Shown here piece after piece: positions 43,236 to 52,360 of a DNA stretch of 64,000 nucleotides. This stretch comes from Natronomonas moolapensis 8.8.11. Its GTDB lineage: Archaea > Halobacteriota > Halobacteria > Halobacteriales > Haloarculaceae. The stretch's first letter is position 1; each line of letters opens with the position of its first letter. Position numbers and translations under genes: made by a program. The notes under the pieces were generated by a model. It made no database searches and was not told the origin of the DNA. It saw only the letters and a program-made list of their open reading frames with translations. Location of the stretch: contig NC_020388.1 of assembly GCF_000591055.1 (NCBI RefSeq), positions 1,178,001 through 1,242,000 of the forward strand, given 5' to 3'.

Positions 43236-46200
43236 ATGGCTCGCGCGGAGGACACCGAGGTCATCGACAAGTTCGAGACGTTCTATCGGGACTACTACCG
43301 GAACGAGATCGGCCAACTCGCACAGAAGTACCCCAACGAGAAGCGGTCGCTGTACGTCGATTGGAACGACCTCTATCGGTTCGACCCGGACCTCGCGGAC
43401 GACTTCATCGCCCAGCCCGATCAGATGCTCGAGTACGCCGAGGAGGCGCTCCGGCTCTACGACCTGCCGGTGGACGTGAAGCTGGGACAGGCCCACGTCC
43501 GGGTGCAAAACCTCCAGCGCACGACCGGTATCCGTGACATCCGCGCGCGCCACCGCGGCCAACTCGTCGAGGTGAGCGGCATCGTCCGGAAAGCGACTGA
43601 CGTCCGCCCGAAAGTGATCGAGGCGGCCTTCGAGTGCCAACGCTGTGGCACGCTGACGCGGATCCCACAGACTTCCGGGGAGTTCTACGAACCCCACGAG
43701 TGCCAGGGCTGTGAACGACAGGGTCCCTTCGACATCAATTTCGATCAATCGGAGTTCGTCGACGCCCAGAAACTCCGGGTTCAAGAATCCCCCGAGGGCC
43801 TCCGCGGCGGCGAGACGCCCCAGAGCATCGACGTCCACATCGACGACGACATCACGGGGCGGGTCACCGCCGGCGACCACGTCCGCGTGACGGGCGTTCT
43901 CCACCTCGAACAGCAGGGCTCGAACCAGGAGAAATCGCCGGTCTTCGACGTGTATATGGACGGGATGGCCGTCGAGATCGAGGACGAGCAGTTCGAGGAC
44001 ATGGACATCACCGACGAGGACAAAAAACGGATCATCGAACTCTCCAACGAGTCCGACATCTACGAGAAGATGATCGCCTCGATGGCGCCCTCCATCTACG
44101 GTTACGACCAGGAGAAACTCGCCATCATCATGCAGTTGTTCTCCGGTGTGACGAAGCATCTGCCCGACGGCTCCCGGACGCGTGGCGATTTGCACATGCT
44201 TCTAATTGGAGATCCGGGTACGGGTAAGTGTCTAAAATCTGATACGAAAGTCTCACTTCCGGACGGAACGCAACGGGAAATCGGTAAACTAGTCGAAGGG
44301 AACCTCGATGATCCCACCCCAGTTGACGACGGTTTTTATCAGAAATGCTTCATACCGGTGCTGACGACTGACGGCCGACGGATCGTTCCCGGTACCGCGA
44401 GCAAACTCTGGAAGCGACAGACACCGGAACGGATGTACAACATTCGAACCGAAAGCGGCAACACACTCGAAGTGACTCCCTCGCATCCGCTCTTCAGGCA
44501 GATCGAGGGGAGGTTGGAGCCGACTACTGCGTCGGAGTTGGAGGAAGGCGATTTTATCGCAACACCGACTGAACTCCCGAGCGAACCGGACGAGTCGATC
44601 GACATCCAGTACGCGCCGTCCGAGTCACCGAACGCGAACAGGTTACATGCTCCCGAGACGCTCACCGACGGGGTTGCGAGGCTCATAGGCTACGTCGTCG
44701 GCGAGGGGCACATCTCCGGCGGGGAGTTCAGTCAGGAGGTCACGGTCACGAATGCGGACGAGGAGATTCTCGAGGACGTCAGCACCGTACTCGGGAGTTT
44801 GGGGCTGCGATACCGGCGGCAACCACATCAGACGAAGCCGAGCGTCTCGACAGTTAGATGCTCGTCCGTGGAGCTCGCCCGATTCTTTGAGGCGTTGGAA
44901 CCGAACATGCTCGAGCGCTCCGCCCACCAGCGCGTGCCGGATGTCGTCCTTCGCGCAAGGCCACAGCGGAAAGCCGAATTCCTCCGAGCGTACGTCGACG
45001 GGGAATGTACGGTGTCCCCGAAGGAACGGGAGATAGTCGTCGCGTCGATGAGCGAGGAGCTGCTCGAAGACGTGCAGAGCCTGCTTCTCTCGTTCGGGAT
45101 CCAGAGCCAACTCCATCCCCGTAATAACGACAGCTACCGGCTCAGAATCAGCGGGGCCGATTTCGAGCGTTACGTCGGCCGAATCGGGTTCGTCACGGAA
45201 CGGAAGGCCGTCTCGGCCGCCGAGTTCGACGACGTCGAGGCGAACACGAACACGGACGTCGTTCCGAACGTGGGGGGAACGCTCCGGGACGTCCGCGAAG
45301 CCCTCGCCCTCTCGCAGTTCGACTGCGGCGTCCCCCGAACGACGTATCAACACTACGAACGCGGGGACCGAAACCCGAGTCGATCCACCCTGCACACTGT
45401 CCTCAATGCGTTTGAGGCGCGCACGGAGCGGCTGTCGGCGCTCCGCGAACGGGTCACCGACGGCGGGTGGGACGCGATCGTCACCGCCCGCGACGAACTC
45501 GGCATCTCGCAGGCGGCGTTGGCCGACGGCATGGACGTCTCCCAGACGGCTATCAGCTACTACGAACGAAACGAGGTCGCCCCCGACGGCGGCTGCGTGA
45601 TGGACGCAAGCGGGGTCGTCTTGGATCGACTCGACGCGGCGCTCTCGGTCGCGGAAGACATCGACCGACTCAGAGCGCTCGCCGAAAGCGACATCGGGTG
45701 GGACCGGATCGACTCGATCGAGGCTGTCGACCCGGACTACGAGTGGGTCTACGACCTTGAGGTCGAGGGGACACACACGTACATCTCCAACAACGTCGTC
45801 TCGCACAACTCCCAGTTGCTCCAGTACATTCGCAACCTTGCTCCACGATCTGTTTATACATCTGGCAAAGGATCGTCCAGTGCCGGTCTCACCGCTGCGG
45901 CTGTCAGAGACGACTTCGGCGACGGCCAACAGTGGACGCTCGAGGCCGGCGCGCTCGTGCTCGCCGATCAGGGGATCGCGGCTGTCGACGAACTCGATAA
46001 GATGCGGTGTGTTACCGGTGATACGCTTGTGCATCTATCTGACGGACGTCTCTCCCGGATTAATGAGCTCGCACGCGAGGCAAAACAGGGAGGAACCATC
46101 GAAGAGCTTCCTAACGGGCGTACGATCCGTAATATCGATCTGACGGCGTGGACGATGTCCGATACTGGTCGTCTCGTCGAGCGTCCGATAACTGCCATTC

Positions 46201-49200
46201 ACGAGTACGGAGCGCCGGAAGAACTCACCGAAATCACCCTTGAGTCGGGGGAACGGATCTCCGCGACTCACGATCATCCGTTCTTCGTATTCGAGGATGG
46301 GAAACGCCACAAGCGACCGGCGACCGATCTCGAGCCAGGCGACTGGACGTACGTCCCCAAGCAACTCTCGGAACCGACAACCGACGGAGGGATAGCTTCG
46401 GACAGCGGTGGAGGTTCGATATCAAGCCACAACGTCCAACCCTCCTTCGGTGCGGTACTTGGGTATCTTTCGGGGGACGGTAACGTCTATTACAACCGCC
46501 ACGAGGAACGCTACGGGATTCGTTTTATTAATAATCAAGAAGAGCTTTTGCAGGATTTCGAACAGGCCTGCATAGATGCCTTCGGTAAAGTGCCCGTGCG
46601 ACACCCGAGCGGGCAGCGGAATGATGGGGTTGAGACGGTCCGACTCCACGGTCGCGAATACGCTGACAGAGTTCTTGACGCCGGAATGAACGTCGAAACG
46701 CACGATGACAAATCGTTCCCAACCCGTGTCACAACTGGCACGAGACGAACGAAAGCAGCGTTTATTCGAGCGTTCGCTGACAGCGAAGGTAACGTCGATT
46801 CCAGCACAGGAAATGTACGAATGTACTCCGCAAGCGGGGAGATTCTCTTAGGAATAAAAAGTCTCTTGTTGGAGTTCGGCATTTCCTGTCAGATCCGAAC
46901 TCGGGAGCGGAGTGAAAAGCGTGACATCCACGTCCTTGGGATTACATCAGCGGAGTCGATTCGATCGTATAACCGACATATCGGCTTCACTCTCGAGCGA
47001 AAACAGGATGCACTTGCTGAAGTCTGTGCCTCCGTCGATGGAGATCGGACGACCATAGACGTGCTTCCTGACTGCGGCGATCTACTTAGAGACGTTCGGG
47101 CCTCGCTACGACTACACCAGTCCGAATGCGGGATCGACGGCACGACCTACTGTAATTTCGAAAACGGTGACGCGAACTGTTCACTTCACCGCGCCAGCAC
47201 GATCTTAGAGGCGTTCGAAAAGCGGATCGAAACTGCGAACCGGGATACAGAGGTGTTGGTCGATGATTGTAATTGGGATTCCCTCCAGCGTCTCAAAGAT
47301 CGCTATCACGTCTCACAGGGGGAACTTGCAAACGGTACAGCACTCAGCCAGCAACAAATCTCTAAGGGGTGGGAAAATAGTGAGGACGTTCGTGAGATCG
47401 TTCGAGCTGAACTGCACAGGCTCGTTGTGGACGTCTCTAATACGGAACTGTCCCCACTCGATGATCTGATCAACGGAGATGTAAAATGGAGACGAGTCAG
47501 ATCCGTCGATACGGTTGTATCCGGGCCGAAAAACGACCGAATCCCGATTCTACAGCAGGAACTTGCGGACGTACTTGATTCTCCGCCAGCCGAAGTAACG
47601 TCTCGGGCACAGGAGCTCCTTGATCGAAACTGCAAGATTGAGTCGTGGACGACACTTCGCGACGAGCTTGACACATACGGAATCCCGTTGTGGGTCCTCG
47701 GGTCGGATCTCGGTGTGACTGGTTTGACGATCTCTCGGTGGTCGAACGGCATCGTCGAGACTGATCGATTCGAAGAAGTCAAAACCGCCGCAGAGAACCG
47801 GATTTCGGAGAAGTGTTCTAAAATTCGAAAGCTCCTAAACGAGATCGAGTCTCGACGAGAGGCGAACGTTTATGATCTGACTGTCGAGGGAACACACAAT
47901 TTCGTCGCGAACGGAATGGTCGTGCACAATTCCGAGGACCGCTCGGCGATGCACGAAGCGCTCGAGCAGCAGTCCTACCACCCCGACACCGAACTCCTGC
48001 TGGCGGACGGTCGTCGCGTCGACATCGGCGAGTTCGTCGACACCCGTATGCAGGAACATCCGGAGCGGGTCACCGACGGCGTCGATTGCGAGATCCTCCC
48101 CGTCGAGGACGTCCGGGTCCACTCGACTGATTTCGAGACCAACGAGACGACGAAACTGCCTGTCGATCGCGTGAGCAGACACGAGGCACCCGAGGAGTTC
48201 GTCCGGGTGTCGTTCTCCAACGGCCGGGAGGTGACAGTCACGCCCGAGCATCCGATGTTCGTCGATGACGGTGGCGAGATCGGTACCGTCGAGGCCGACG
48301 ACATCGAGGTGGGCGCGTTCGTCCCCGCGCCGCGAAAGCTGCCTAATTCGAGCGCCGCAGTCGAACTCGACGGCGAACCACACCGCGGCAAGGAGAAGGA
48401 CGTACGCCTGCCGGCGGAGCTCTCGGGCGATCTCGCGGAGATCCTCGGCTTCCTCGTCGCGGAGGGACACGCCTACGCCGGCTCGACCCACGAGATCGGC
48501 TTCTCCAGTCACGACGAGCGGTTACTGGAGCGGATGGACCGACTCGTGCAGTCGGTGTTCGGCGTAGAGAGCACCGACACGACGAACGCCGCCGGGACGG
48601 TGACCAAACGGTGGGTCTCGACGGAGCTCTACCGGTGGTTCCAGCGCAACGTCCCCGGCGTCATGGAGACGGCCCGCGACAGGCGGGTCCCGGACCGAGT
48701 GCTGGGCGCCTCCGAGGAGGCGATCCGCCGGTTCCTCGTCGGCGCGTTCGCGGGCGACGGCGGCGTCGAGAGCGAGGCGATGTCCTTCTCGACCGCCTCG
48801 GACGGTCTCGCGGAGGACTACGCCGACGCGCTGGCGAAGGTCGGCGTCGCCTCTCGGATCCACCACGACGCGACCGAGGACTCCTGGAAGGTGTACGTGA
48901 TGGGTGATTCGACCGAGCGGTTCGTCGATTCGATCGTCGATCCCGCCGACGAGCGATACGAGGAGGCACAGGCGTTCGTCGAACGGAGCAACGAAGCGAG
49001 ACGACACCACGACGTCCTTCCGACGAGCGCCGCGCGCGAGCTCCGAGACCTCAAGCGATTGCTCGGCGTCGGACGCACCGGGAAATTCCGGACGCATTTC
49101 GACGAAGGCTACGGTATCCAAATCGAAACGGTGCGCGAGGAGCTCGAAGCACTCCGGACCCGAGCTGAGGAGGTCGAACGAGCGATACAGCAGGCCGAGA

Positions 49201-50405
49201 CCCTTGCCGAGATCAGAGCGGTAGTTGGCTGGTCGGGCCGACAGTTGGCGGACCGGATCGAGGGAGCAACGACGGGAACGATACACTACGCCGAGAGCGG
49301 CGGATACGACGCGGCTCGGCGCTCCGAGTTGGCCGACCACGCAAGGAATGCCGCATACGCTGCCCTCGATGAGTTCGACAATAGAGCCGGGCGACTGGAT
49401 GATCGCTGTGACCTCCGATACTACCGCGTCACGGACGTCGAGACGATCCCAAACGAGGGCGAAGACGCCTGCGAGTGGGTCTACGACGTGACCGTCGAGC
49501 CGACGAACACGTTCGTGAGCCGGGGCGTCGTGCTTCACAACTCGATCTCCATCTCCAAGGCCGGAATCAACGCCACCCTCAAATCGCGGTGCTCGCTTTT
49601 GGGTGCTGCGAACCCCAAGTACGGCCGCTTCGACCAGTACGAGCCGATCGGCGAGCAGATCGACCTCGAACCGGCACTCATTTCGCGGTTCGATCTGATC
49701 TTCACGGTCACCGATCAGCCGGACGCCGAGGAGGACGCGAACCTCGCCGAGCACATCATCAACACCAACTACGCGGGCGAGTTGCACACCCACCGCGAGA
49801 ACACGACGACCTCGAACGTTTCCGAGGAGGAGGTCGAAAACGTCACCGAGGACGTCGAGCCAGAGATCGACGCCGAGTTGCTCCGGAAGTACGTCGCCTA
49901 CGCCAAGCGGAACTGCTACCCGATGATGACCGAGGAAGCCAAAGCGGAGATCCGGGACTTCTACGTCGACCTGCGCGCGAAGGGTCAAGACGAGGACGCC
50001 CCGGTCCCGGTGACGGCCCGGAAGCTGGAGGCGCTGGTGCGGCTCGCGGAGGCCTCCGCGCGGATGCGGCTGTCCGATACCGTCGACAGCGGGGACGCCG
50101 AGCGCGTCATCGAGATCGTCCGCTCGTGTCTCCAGGACATCGGCGTCGACCCCGAGACCGGCGAGTTCGACGCCGACGTCGTCGAGACCGGCCAGAGCAA
50201 GACCCAACGCGACCGCATCAAGAACGTCAAGTCGCTGATCGCCGAGATCGAGTCCGAGTACGACGAGGGTGCGCCGATAGAGACGATCCTCGACCGCGCC
50301 GAGGAGGTCGGCATGGAGCGCTCCCAGGCCGAACACGAGATCGAGAAGCTCCGTCGACAGGGCGACGTGTACGAACCGACGACGGACCATCTGAGGACGG
50401 TGTGA
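43236..50405 (+). CDS. mcm: MCM replicative helicase precursor with three inteins
   Basis: 2389 residues, which reduce to 698 after removal of three inteins (residues 332-858, 925-1565, 1580-2102), the normal haloarchaeal MCM length. Extein features: N-terminal domain with zinc-binding Cys pairs (CQRCGTLTRI, CQGCERQG), Walker A IGDPGTGK completed by Ser after intein 1, Walker B LADQGIAAVDELDKMR interrupted by inteins 2 and 3, then KSRCSLLGAANPKYGRFDQY, the arginine finger ALISRFDLIF and a C-terminal winged helix. All splice junctions have C or S at +1 and HN at the end followed by S, so splicing should restore GDPGTGKSQLLQY and DELDKMRSEDRSAMHEALEQQS. Unwinds DNA at replication forks. Confidence 0.97.
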   Translation: MARAEDTEVIDKFETFYRDYYRNEIGQLAQKYPNEKRSLYVDWNDLYRFDPDLADDFIAQPDQMLEYAEEALRLYDLPVDVKLGQAHVRVQNLQRTTGIRDIRARHRGQLVEVSGIVRKATDVRPKVIEAAFECQRCGTLTRIPQTSGEFYEPHECQGCERQGPFDINFDQSEFVDAQKLRVQESPEGLRGGETPQSIDVHIDDDITGRVTAGDHVRVTGVLHLEQQGSNQEKSPVFDVYMDGMAVEIEDEQFEDMDITDEDKKRIIELSNESDIYEKMIASMAPSIYGYDQEKLAIIMQLFSGVTKHLPDGSRTRGDLHMLLIGDPGTGKCLKSDTKVSLPDGTQREIGKLVEGNLDDPTPVDDGFYQKCFIPVLTTDGRRIVPGTASKLWKRQTPERMYNIRTESGNTLEVTPSHPLFRQIEGRLEPTTASELEEGDFIATPTELPSEPDESIDIQYAPSESPNANRLHAPETLTDGVARLIGYVVGEGHISGGEFSQEVTVTNADEEILEDVSTVLGSLGLRYRRQPHQTKPSVSTVRCSSVELARFFEALEPNMLERSAHQRVPDVVLRARPQRKAEFLRAYVDGECTVSPKEREIVVASMSEELLEDVQSLLLSFGIQSQLHPRNNDSYRLRISGADFERYVGRIGFVTERKAVSAAEFDDVEANTNTDVVPNVGGTLRDVREALALSQFDCGVPRTTYQHYERGDRNPSRSTLHTVLNAFEARTERLSALRERVTDGGWDAIVTARDELGISQAALADGMDVSQTAISYYERNEVAPDGGCVMDASGVVLDRLDAALSVAEDIDRLRALAESDIGWDRIDSIEAVDPDYEWVYDLEVEGTHTYISNNVVSHNSQLLQYIRNLAPRSVYTSGKGSSSAGLTAAAVRDDFGDGQQWTLEAGALVLADQGIAAVDELDKMRCVTGDTLVHLSDGRLSRINELAREAKQGGTIEELPNGRTIRNIDLTAWTMSDTGRLVERPITAIHEYGAPEELTEITLESGERISATHDHPFFVFEDGKRHKRPATDLEPGDWTYVPKQLSEPTTDGGIASDSGGGSISSHNVQPSFGAVLGYLSGDGNVYYNRHEERYGIRFINNQEELLQDFEQACIDAFGKVPVRHPSGQRNDGVETVRLHGREYADRVLDAGMNVETHDDKSFPTRVTTGTRRTKAAFIRAFADSEGNVDSSTGNVRMYSASGEILLGIKSLLLEFGISCQIRTRERSEKRDIHVLGITSAESIRSYNRHIGFTLERKQDALAEVCASVDGDRTTIDVLPDCGDLLRDVRASLRLHQSECGIDGTTYCNFENGDANCSLHRASTILEAFEKRIETANRDTEVLVDDCNWDSLQRLKDRYHVSQGELANGTALSQQQISKGWENSEDVREIVRAELHRLVVDVSNTELSPLDDLINGDVKWRRVRSVDTVVSGPKNDRIPILQQELADVLDSPPAEVTSRAQELLDRNCKIESWTTLRDELDTYGIPLWVLGSDLGVTGLTISRWSNGIVETDRFEEVKTAAENRISEKCSKIRKLLNEIESRREANVYDLTVEGTHNFVANGMVVHNSEDRSAMHEALEQQSYHPDTELLLADGRRVDIGEFVDTRMQEHPERVTDGVDCEILPVEDVRVHSTDFETNETTKLPVDRVSRHEAPEEFVRVSFSNGREVTVTPEHPMFVDDGGEIGTVEADDIEVGAFVPAPRKLPNSSAAVELDGEPHRGKEKDVRLPAELSGDLAEILGFLVAEGHAYAGSTHEIGFSSHDERLLERMDRLVQSVFGVESTDTTNAAGTVTKRWVSTELYRWFQRNVPGVMETARDRRVPDRVLGASEEAIRRFLVGAFAGDGGVESEAMSFSTASDGLAEDYADALAKVGVASRIHHDATEDSWKVYVMGDSTERFVDSIVDPADERYEEAQAFVERSNEARRHHDVLPTSAARELRDLKRLLGVGRTGKFRTHFDEGYGIQIETVREELEALRTRAEEVERAIQQAETLAEIRAVVGWSGRQLADRIEGATTGTIHYAESGGYDAARRSELADHARNAAYAALDEFDNRAGRLDDRCDLRYYRVTDVETIPNEGEDACEWVYDVTVEPTNTFVSRGVVLHNSISISKAGINATLKSRCSLLGAANPKYGRFDQYEPIGEQIDLEPALISRFDLIFTVTDQPDAEEDANLAEHIINTNYAGELHTHRENTTTSNVSEEEVENVTEDVEPEIDAELLRKYVAYAKRNCYPMMTEEAKAEIRDFYVDLRAKGQDEDAPVPVTARKLEALVRLAEASARMRLSDTVDSGDAERVIEIVRSCLQDIGVDPETGEFDADVVETGQSKTQRDRIKNVKSLIAEIESEYDEGAPIETILDRAEEVGMERSQAEHEIEKLRRQGDVYEPTTDHLRTV
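44229..45809 (+). other. intein 1 of MCM (after Walker A Lys)
   Basis: 527 residues inserted between GDPGTGK and SQLLQY. Starts CLKSDTKVSLPDG, block B is VTPSHPLF, LAGLIDADG-type motifs are RLIGYVVGEGHIS (about 44680-44715) and LRAYVDGECTV (about 44975-45010), and the end is GTHTYISNNVVSHN. After the second motif come two helix-turn-helix modules (GVPRTTYQHYERGDRNPSRS near 45340 and LGISQAALADGMDVSQTAIS near 45500). Acidic endonuclease residues are kept, so it may still be an active homing endonuclease. Confidence 0.93.
46008..47930 (+). other. intein 2 of MCM (after Walker B DELDKMR)
   Basis: 641 residues between DELDKMR and SEDRSAM. Starts CVTGDTLVHLSDGRL, block B ISATHDHPFFV, endonuclease motifs LGYLSGDGNVYYN and FIRAFADSEGNV, end GTHNFVANGMVVHN. 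It is visibly AT-richer than the extein and than intein 3. It shares with intein 1 the helix-turn-helix tail (GIDGTTYCNFENGDANCSLH and RYHVSQGELANGTALSQQQI), and adds a third (PLWVLGSDLGVTGLTISRWS). Confidence 0.93.
47973..49541 (+). other. intein 3 of MCM (after HEALEQQ)
   Basis: 523 residues between HEALEQQ and SISISKAG. Starts with Ser (SYHPDTELLLADGRRVDI), block B VTPEHPMFV, endonuclease motifs EILGFLVAEGHAYAG and FLVGAFAGDGGVE, end EPTNTFVSRGVVLHN. G+C and codon use match the host, suggesting long residence. A C-terminal region (about residues 1930-2040 of the precursor) has another possible helix-turn-helix (VVGWSGRQLADRIEGATTGT). Only 14 extein residues separate it from intein 2. Confidence 0.93.
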
Positions 50406-50660
50406 ATGGACCGAATCGCAGCCCTTCGTCGGATCGAGGCGTCGCTATCGGCGTTCGAGTCCGGCGAGACCGACCTCGAGACGTGCGAACGGCGTGTCCG
50501 CGCCGTCGTTCGAACGTTTGCGACGGAGTTCGACGGCGACTTCTCGGCGTATCGCGCGGACGACGGGACCGTCGTCGTCGCCGCCTCCGAGCGTGAGGCC
50601 CGCAAGCGGGTCCGCGAACTGACCGACGCCGACGCGCCGACGGTTCGGCCGGTCGAATGA
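50406..50660 (+). CDS. small conserved haloarchaeal protein after mcm
   Basis: 84 residues starting on the base after the mcm stop codon. MDRIAALRRIEASLSAFESG opens a helix and VRAVVRTFATEFDGDFSAYR gives a second, then a strand TVVVAASEREARKRVRELT. The composition is acidic but balanced. Function unknown; likely translated with mcm (from memory DUF7854-like). Confidence 0.6.
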   Translation: MDRIAALRRIEASLSAFESGETDLETCERRVRAVVRTFATEFDGDFSAYRADDGTVVVAASEREARKRVRELTDADAPTVRPVE

Positions 50661-50667
50661 GCGCGTA

Positions 50668-50676
50668 GTTTTAATA
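50668..50676 (+). promoter_or_regulatory. TATA box before the 50.7-kb gene
   Basis: GTTTTAATA lies about 25-33 bases before the GTG at 50701, suggesting an independent leaderless promoter for the small cluster after mcm. Confidence 0.5.
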
Positions 50677-50700
50677 TCGAAACCGTCGGAAAATTAGGCC

Positions 50701-51039
50701 GTGCTGTTGGTTGTGACGTACTCACAGGCCGCTCGGACGTCGCTTCGGAACGTCTGTCGGACGCACGCCTCGAGTGTCGTTCGACGACTCGGGCGAGCGG
50801 CGCTGCTCGAGGAGACCGAACACGGCGCGTTTTTGGCGCTTCGGCTGCGCGAGAAGCACCCCGAGACGGTTCGACTCGAGCGGACGGAGCCGCTCAACGA
50901 GTTCCGAGACGTCCCCGAGTCGGTCCGCGACGCCGCACGCGCCTACGAGGACCGGGCGAACGACACCACGCCGTACTCGGCGTTCGCTGTCGGGTCTGTG
51001 CATCCGGCACCGTCGACGCTGAAGAGCCGGGACCTGTGA
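50701..51039 (+). CDS. conserved haloarchaeal protein of unknown function
   Basis: 112 residues from GTG. MLLVVTYSQAARTSLRNVCR and HGAFLALRLREKHPETVRLE form a compact alpha/beta protein; the end is PYSAFAVGSVHPAPSTLKSR. Overlaps the possible upstream start of the next gene. No family function known to me (from memory DUF7855-like). Confidence 0.55.
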   Translation: MLLVVTYSQAARTSLRNVCRTHASSVVRRLGRAALLEETEHGAFLALRLREKHPETVRLERTEPLNEFRDVPESVRDAARAYEDRANDTTPYSAFAVGSVHPAPSTLKSRDL

Positions 51040-51074
51040 GCCTGTATGCACACGTCCGGCTGATCGTCCCGGGT

Positions 51075-51710
51075 ATGTCGGTATCCCGCCGCGACGCGCT
51101 CGCGGCAGTGGGCCGATCGCTGGGTATCGAGACGAGCGTCGACGACGAACTGCGGACGCTGCGGGCGGAACTCGAGTCGACTCCGGCGGCGGTCCCGTCG
51201 CGAGCGACGGCACGCCGTCGCGTCGCCGAGACCGCCGCCGAACTCGAAGCGAAGCGCGAGCGTGTGGCGGCGCTTCGGGGGCGCATGCAGGCCGACGACG
51301 GGGACGCCGGCACCGCCTACCGGGATGCGATTCGGACACTCTCCGAGGCCGAAACGGAGTACGCAGCCGCGAGGGAGGCCCTCGACGACGCTCGCGAGCG
51401 GGCACGAACCGCACTGGACGACCGCGACCGTCGCTTGCGTTTGGAGGACCGCCTCGGGAACGCCGAGCGGACGGCTCGCCGGGAGCTGTTATCAGCGATC
51501 CGTCCGCGCGTCGACGACGCGGTGGCGGACGCGCCGGGAAGCGAGGCCGACGGGGTCGACGATGCCGACGCGGTGTCGGCTGCGCTCGCGCTCGCGAAGG
51601 TGGGCCGGATTCGACGCCCGGTCGTCCTCGCCTGCGGTCGGTTCCCGAGCCGCGACGCCGCCGAGCGCTGGCTCGGGACACCGGCGTACCGGATCCCGCC
51701 GCAGGGGTGA
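51075..51710 (+). CDS. coiled-coil conserved haloarchaeal protein
   Basis: 211 residues from ATG 51075 (a GTG at 51036, overlapping the previous gene, is an alternative). Residues about 20-130 are highly helical with Glu/Arg/Ala heptads (LRTLRAELEST, ELEAKRERVAALRGRMQA), a coiled coil. The C-terminal part RPVVLACGRFPSRDAAERWL is a short alpha/beta region. Part of the four-gene string after mcm; function unknown. Confidence 0.55.
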   Translation: MSVSRRDALAAVGRSLGIETSVDDELRTLRAELESTPAAVPSRATARRRVAETAAELEAKRERVAALRGRMQADDGDAGTAYRDAIRTLSEAETEYAAAREALDDARERARTALDDRDRRLRLEDRLGNAERTARRELLSAIRPRVDDAVADAPGSEADGVDDADAVSAALALAKVGRIRRPVVLACGRFPSRDAAERWLGTPAYRIPPQG

Positions 51711-51748
51711 TCCGGCGGTTTATTACTCAGCACGCGGGAAAGCCGGAT

Positions 51749-52306
51749 ATGCCGACGCTGAGTGCCGCCGTCGTCGAAGGGGAACGGGCGACGTTCGTCG
51801 AGGCGATCGTTCGGGCCGACCAGCCCCACAGGGTCCGGCTCGAACCGTGTTTTCGAGGCGTAATCTGGCCGCCCCGGACGGAGGGTCGGCCCGCGATAGG
51901 GTGGGACGAGCACGGCCTGACGACGACGGTCGGCGTCGGATCGACGGCAGTCGGCTTCGCGACGCCCGCCAGTTTCGACGGGCCCCCCGTCTCGATCGTC
52001 CGTTCGGAGCCGCTCTCGGATGACCTCCCCGTCGGCGTCACGGCGTGGCTCGATCGCATCGAAAGCCGTCTCGACGCGGCCGAGCGGCTCGCGGAGGCTC
52101 CGGATCTGCGTGCCGCCGCCGAGGCGGTGGCGTCGGTCGGCGGACTCGCCGCGGTCGAGCGACTCGCGGGAAAACTCGCCCGGGACCGGCGGCTCGCGGC
52201 CCGGCTCTCGATCGTTCCGAGCCGGATACAGACGCGGCTGGAGGGAGTCGAGATACCGACGACGGAGTTCGCCCGGCTTGCCGCCCGGCCATCGGAGACG
52301 GAATGA
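51749..52306 (+). CDS. conserved haloarchaeal protein of unknown function
   Basis: 185 residues. A beta-rich N-terminal half (MPTLSAAVVEGERATFVEAI; VRLEPCFRGVIWPP) and a helical C-terminal half (RIESRLDAAERLAEAPDLRA to ARLAARPSETE). A TTTATTAC TATA-like box about 25 bases upstream supports the ATG at 51749. Function unknown; last gene of the small cluster after mcm. Confidence 0.55.
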   Translation: MPTLSAAVVEGERATFVEAIVRADQPHRVRLEPCFRGVIWPPRTEGRPAIGWDEHGLTTTVGVGSTAVGFATPASFDGPPVSIVRSEPLSDDLPVGVTAWLDRIESRLDAAERLAEAPDLRAAAEAVASVGGLAAVERLAGKLARDRRLAARLSIVPSRIQTRLEGVEIPTTEFARLAARPSETE

Positions 52307-52360
52307 CGGCCGTTCGAACCGTCCGATGGCGTGTCCACGGGAGCGATCCGAGCCCCGAAG

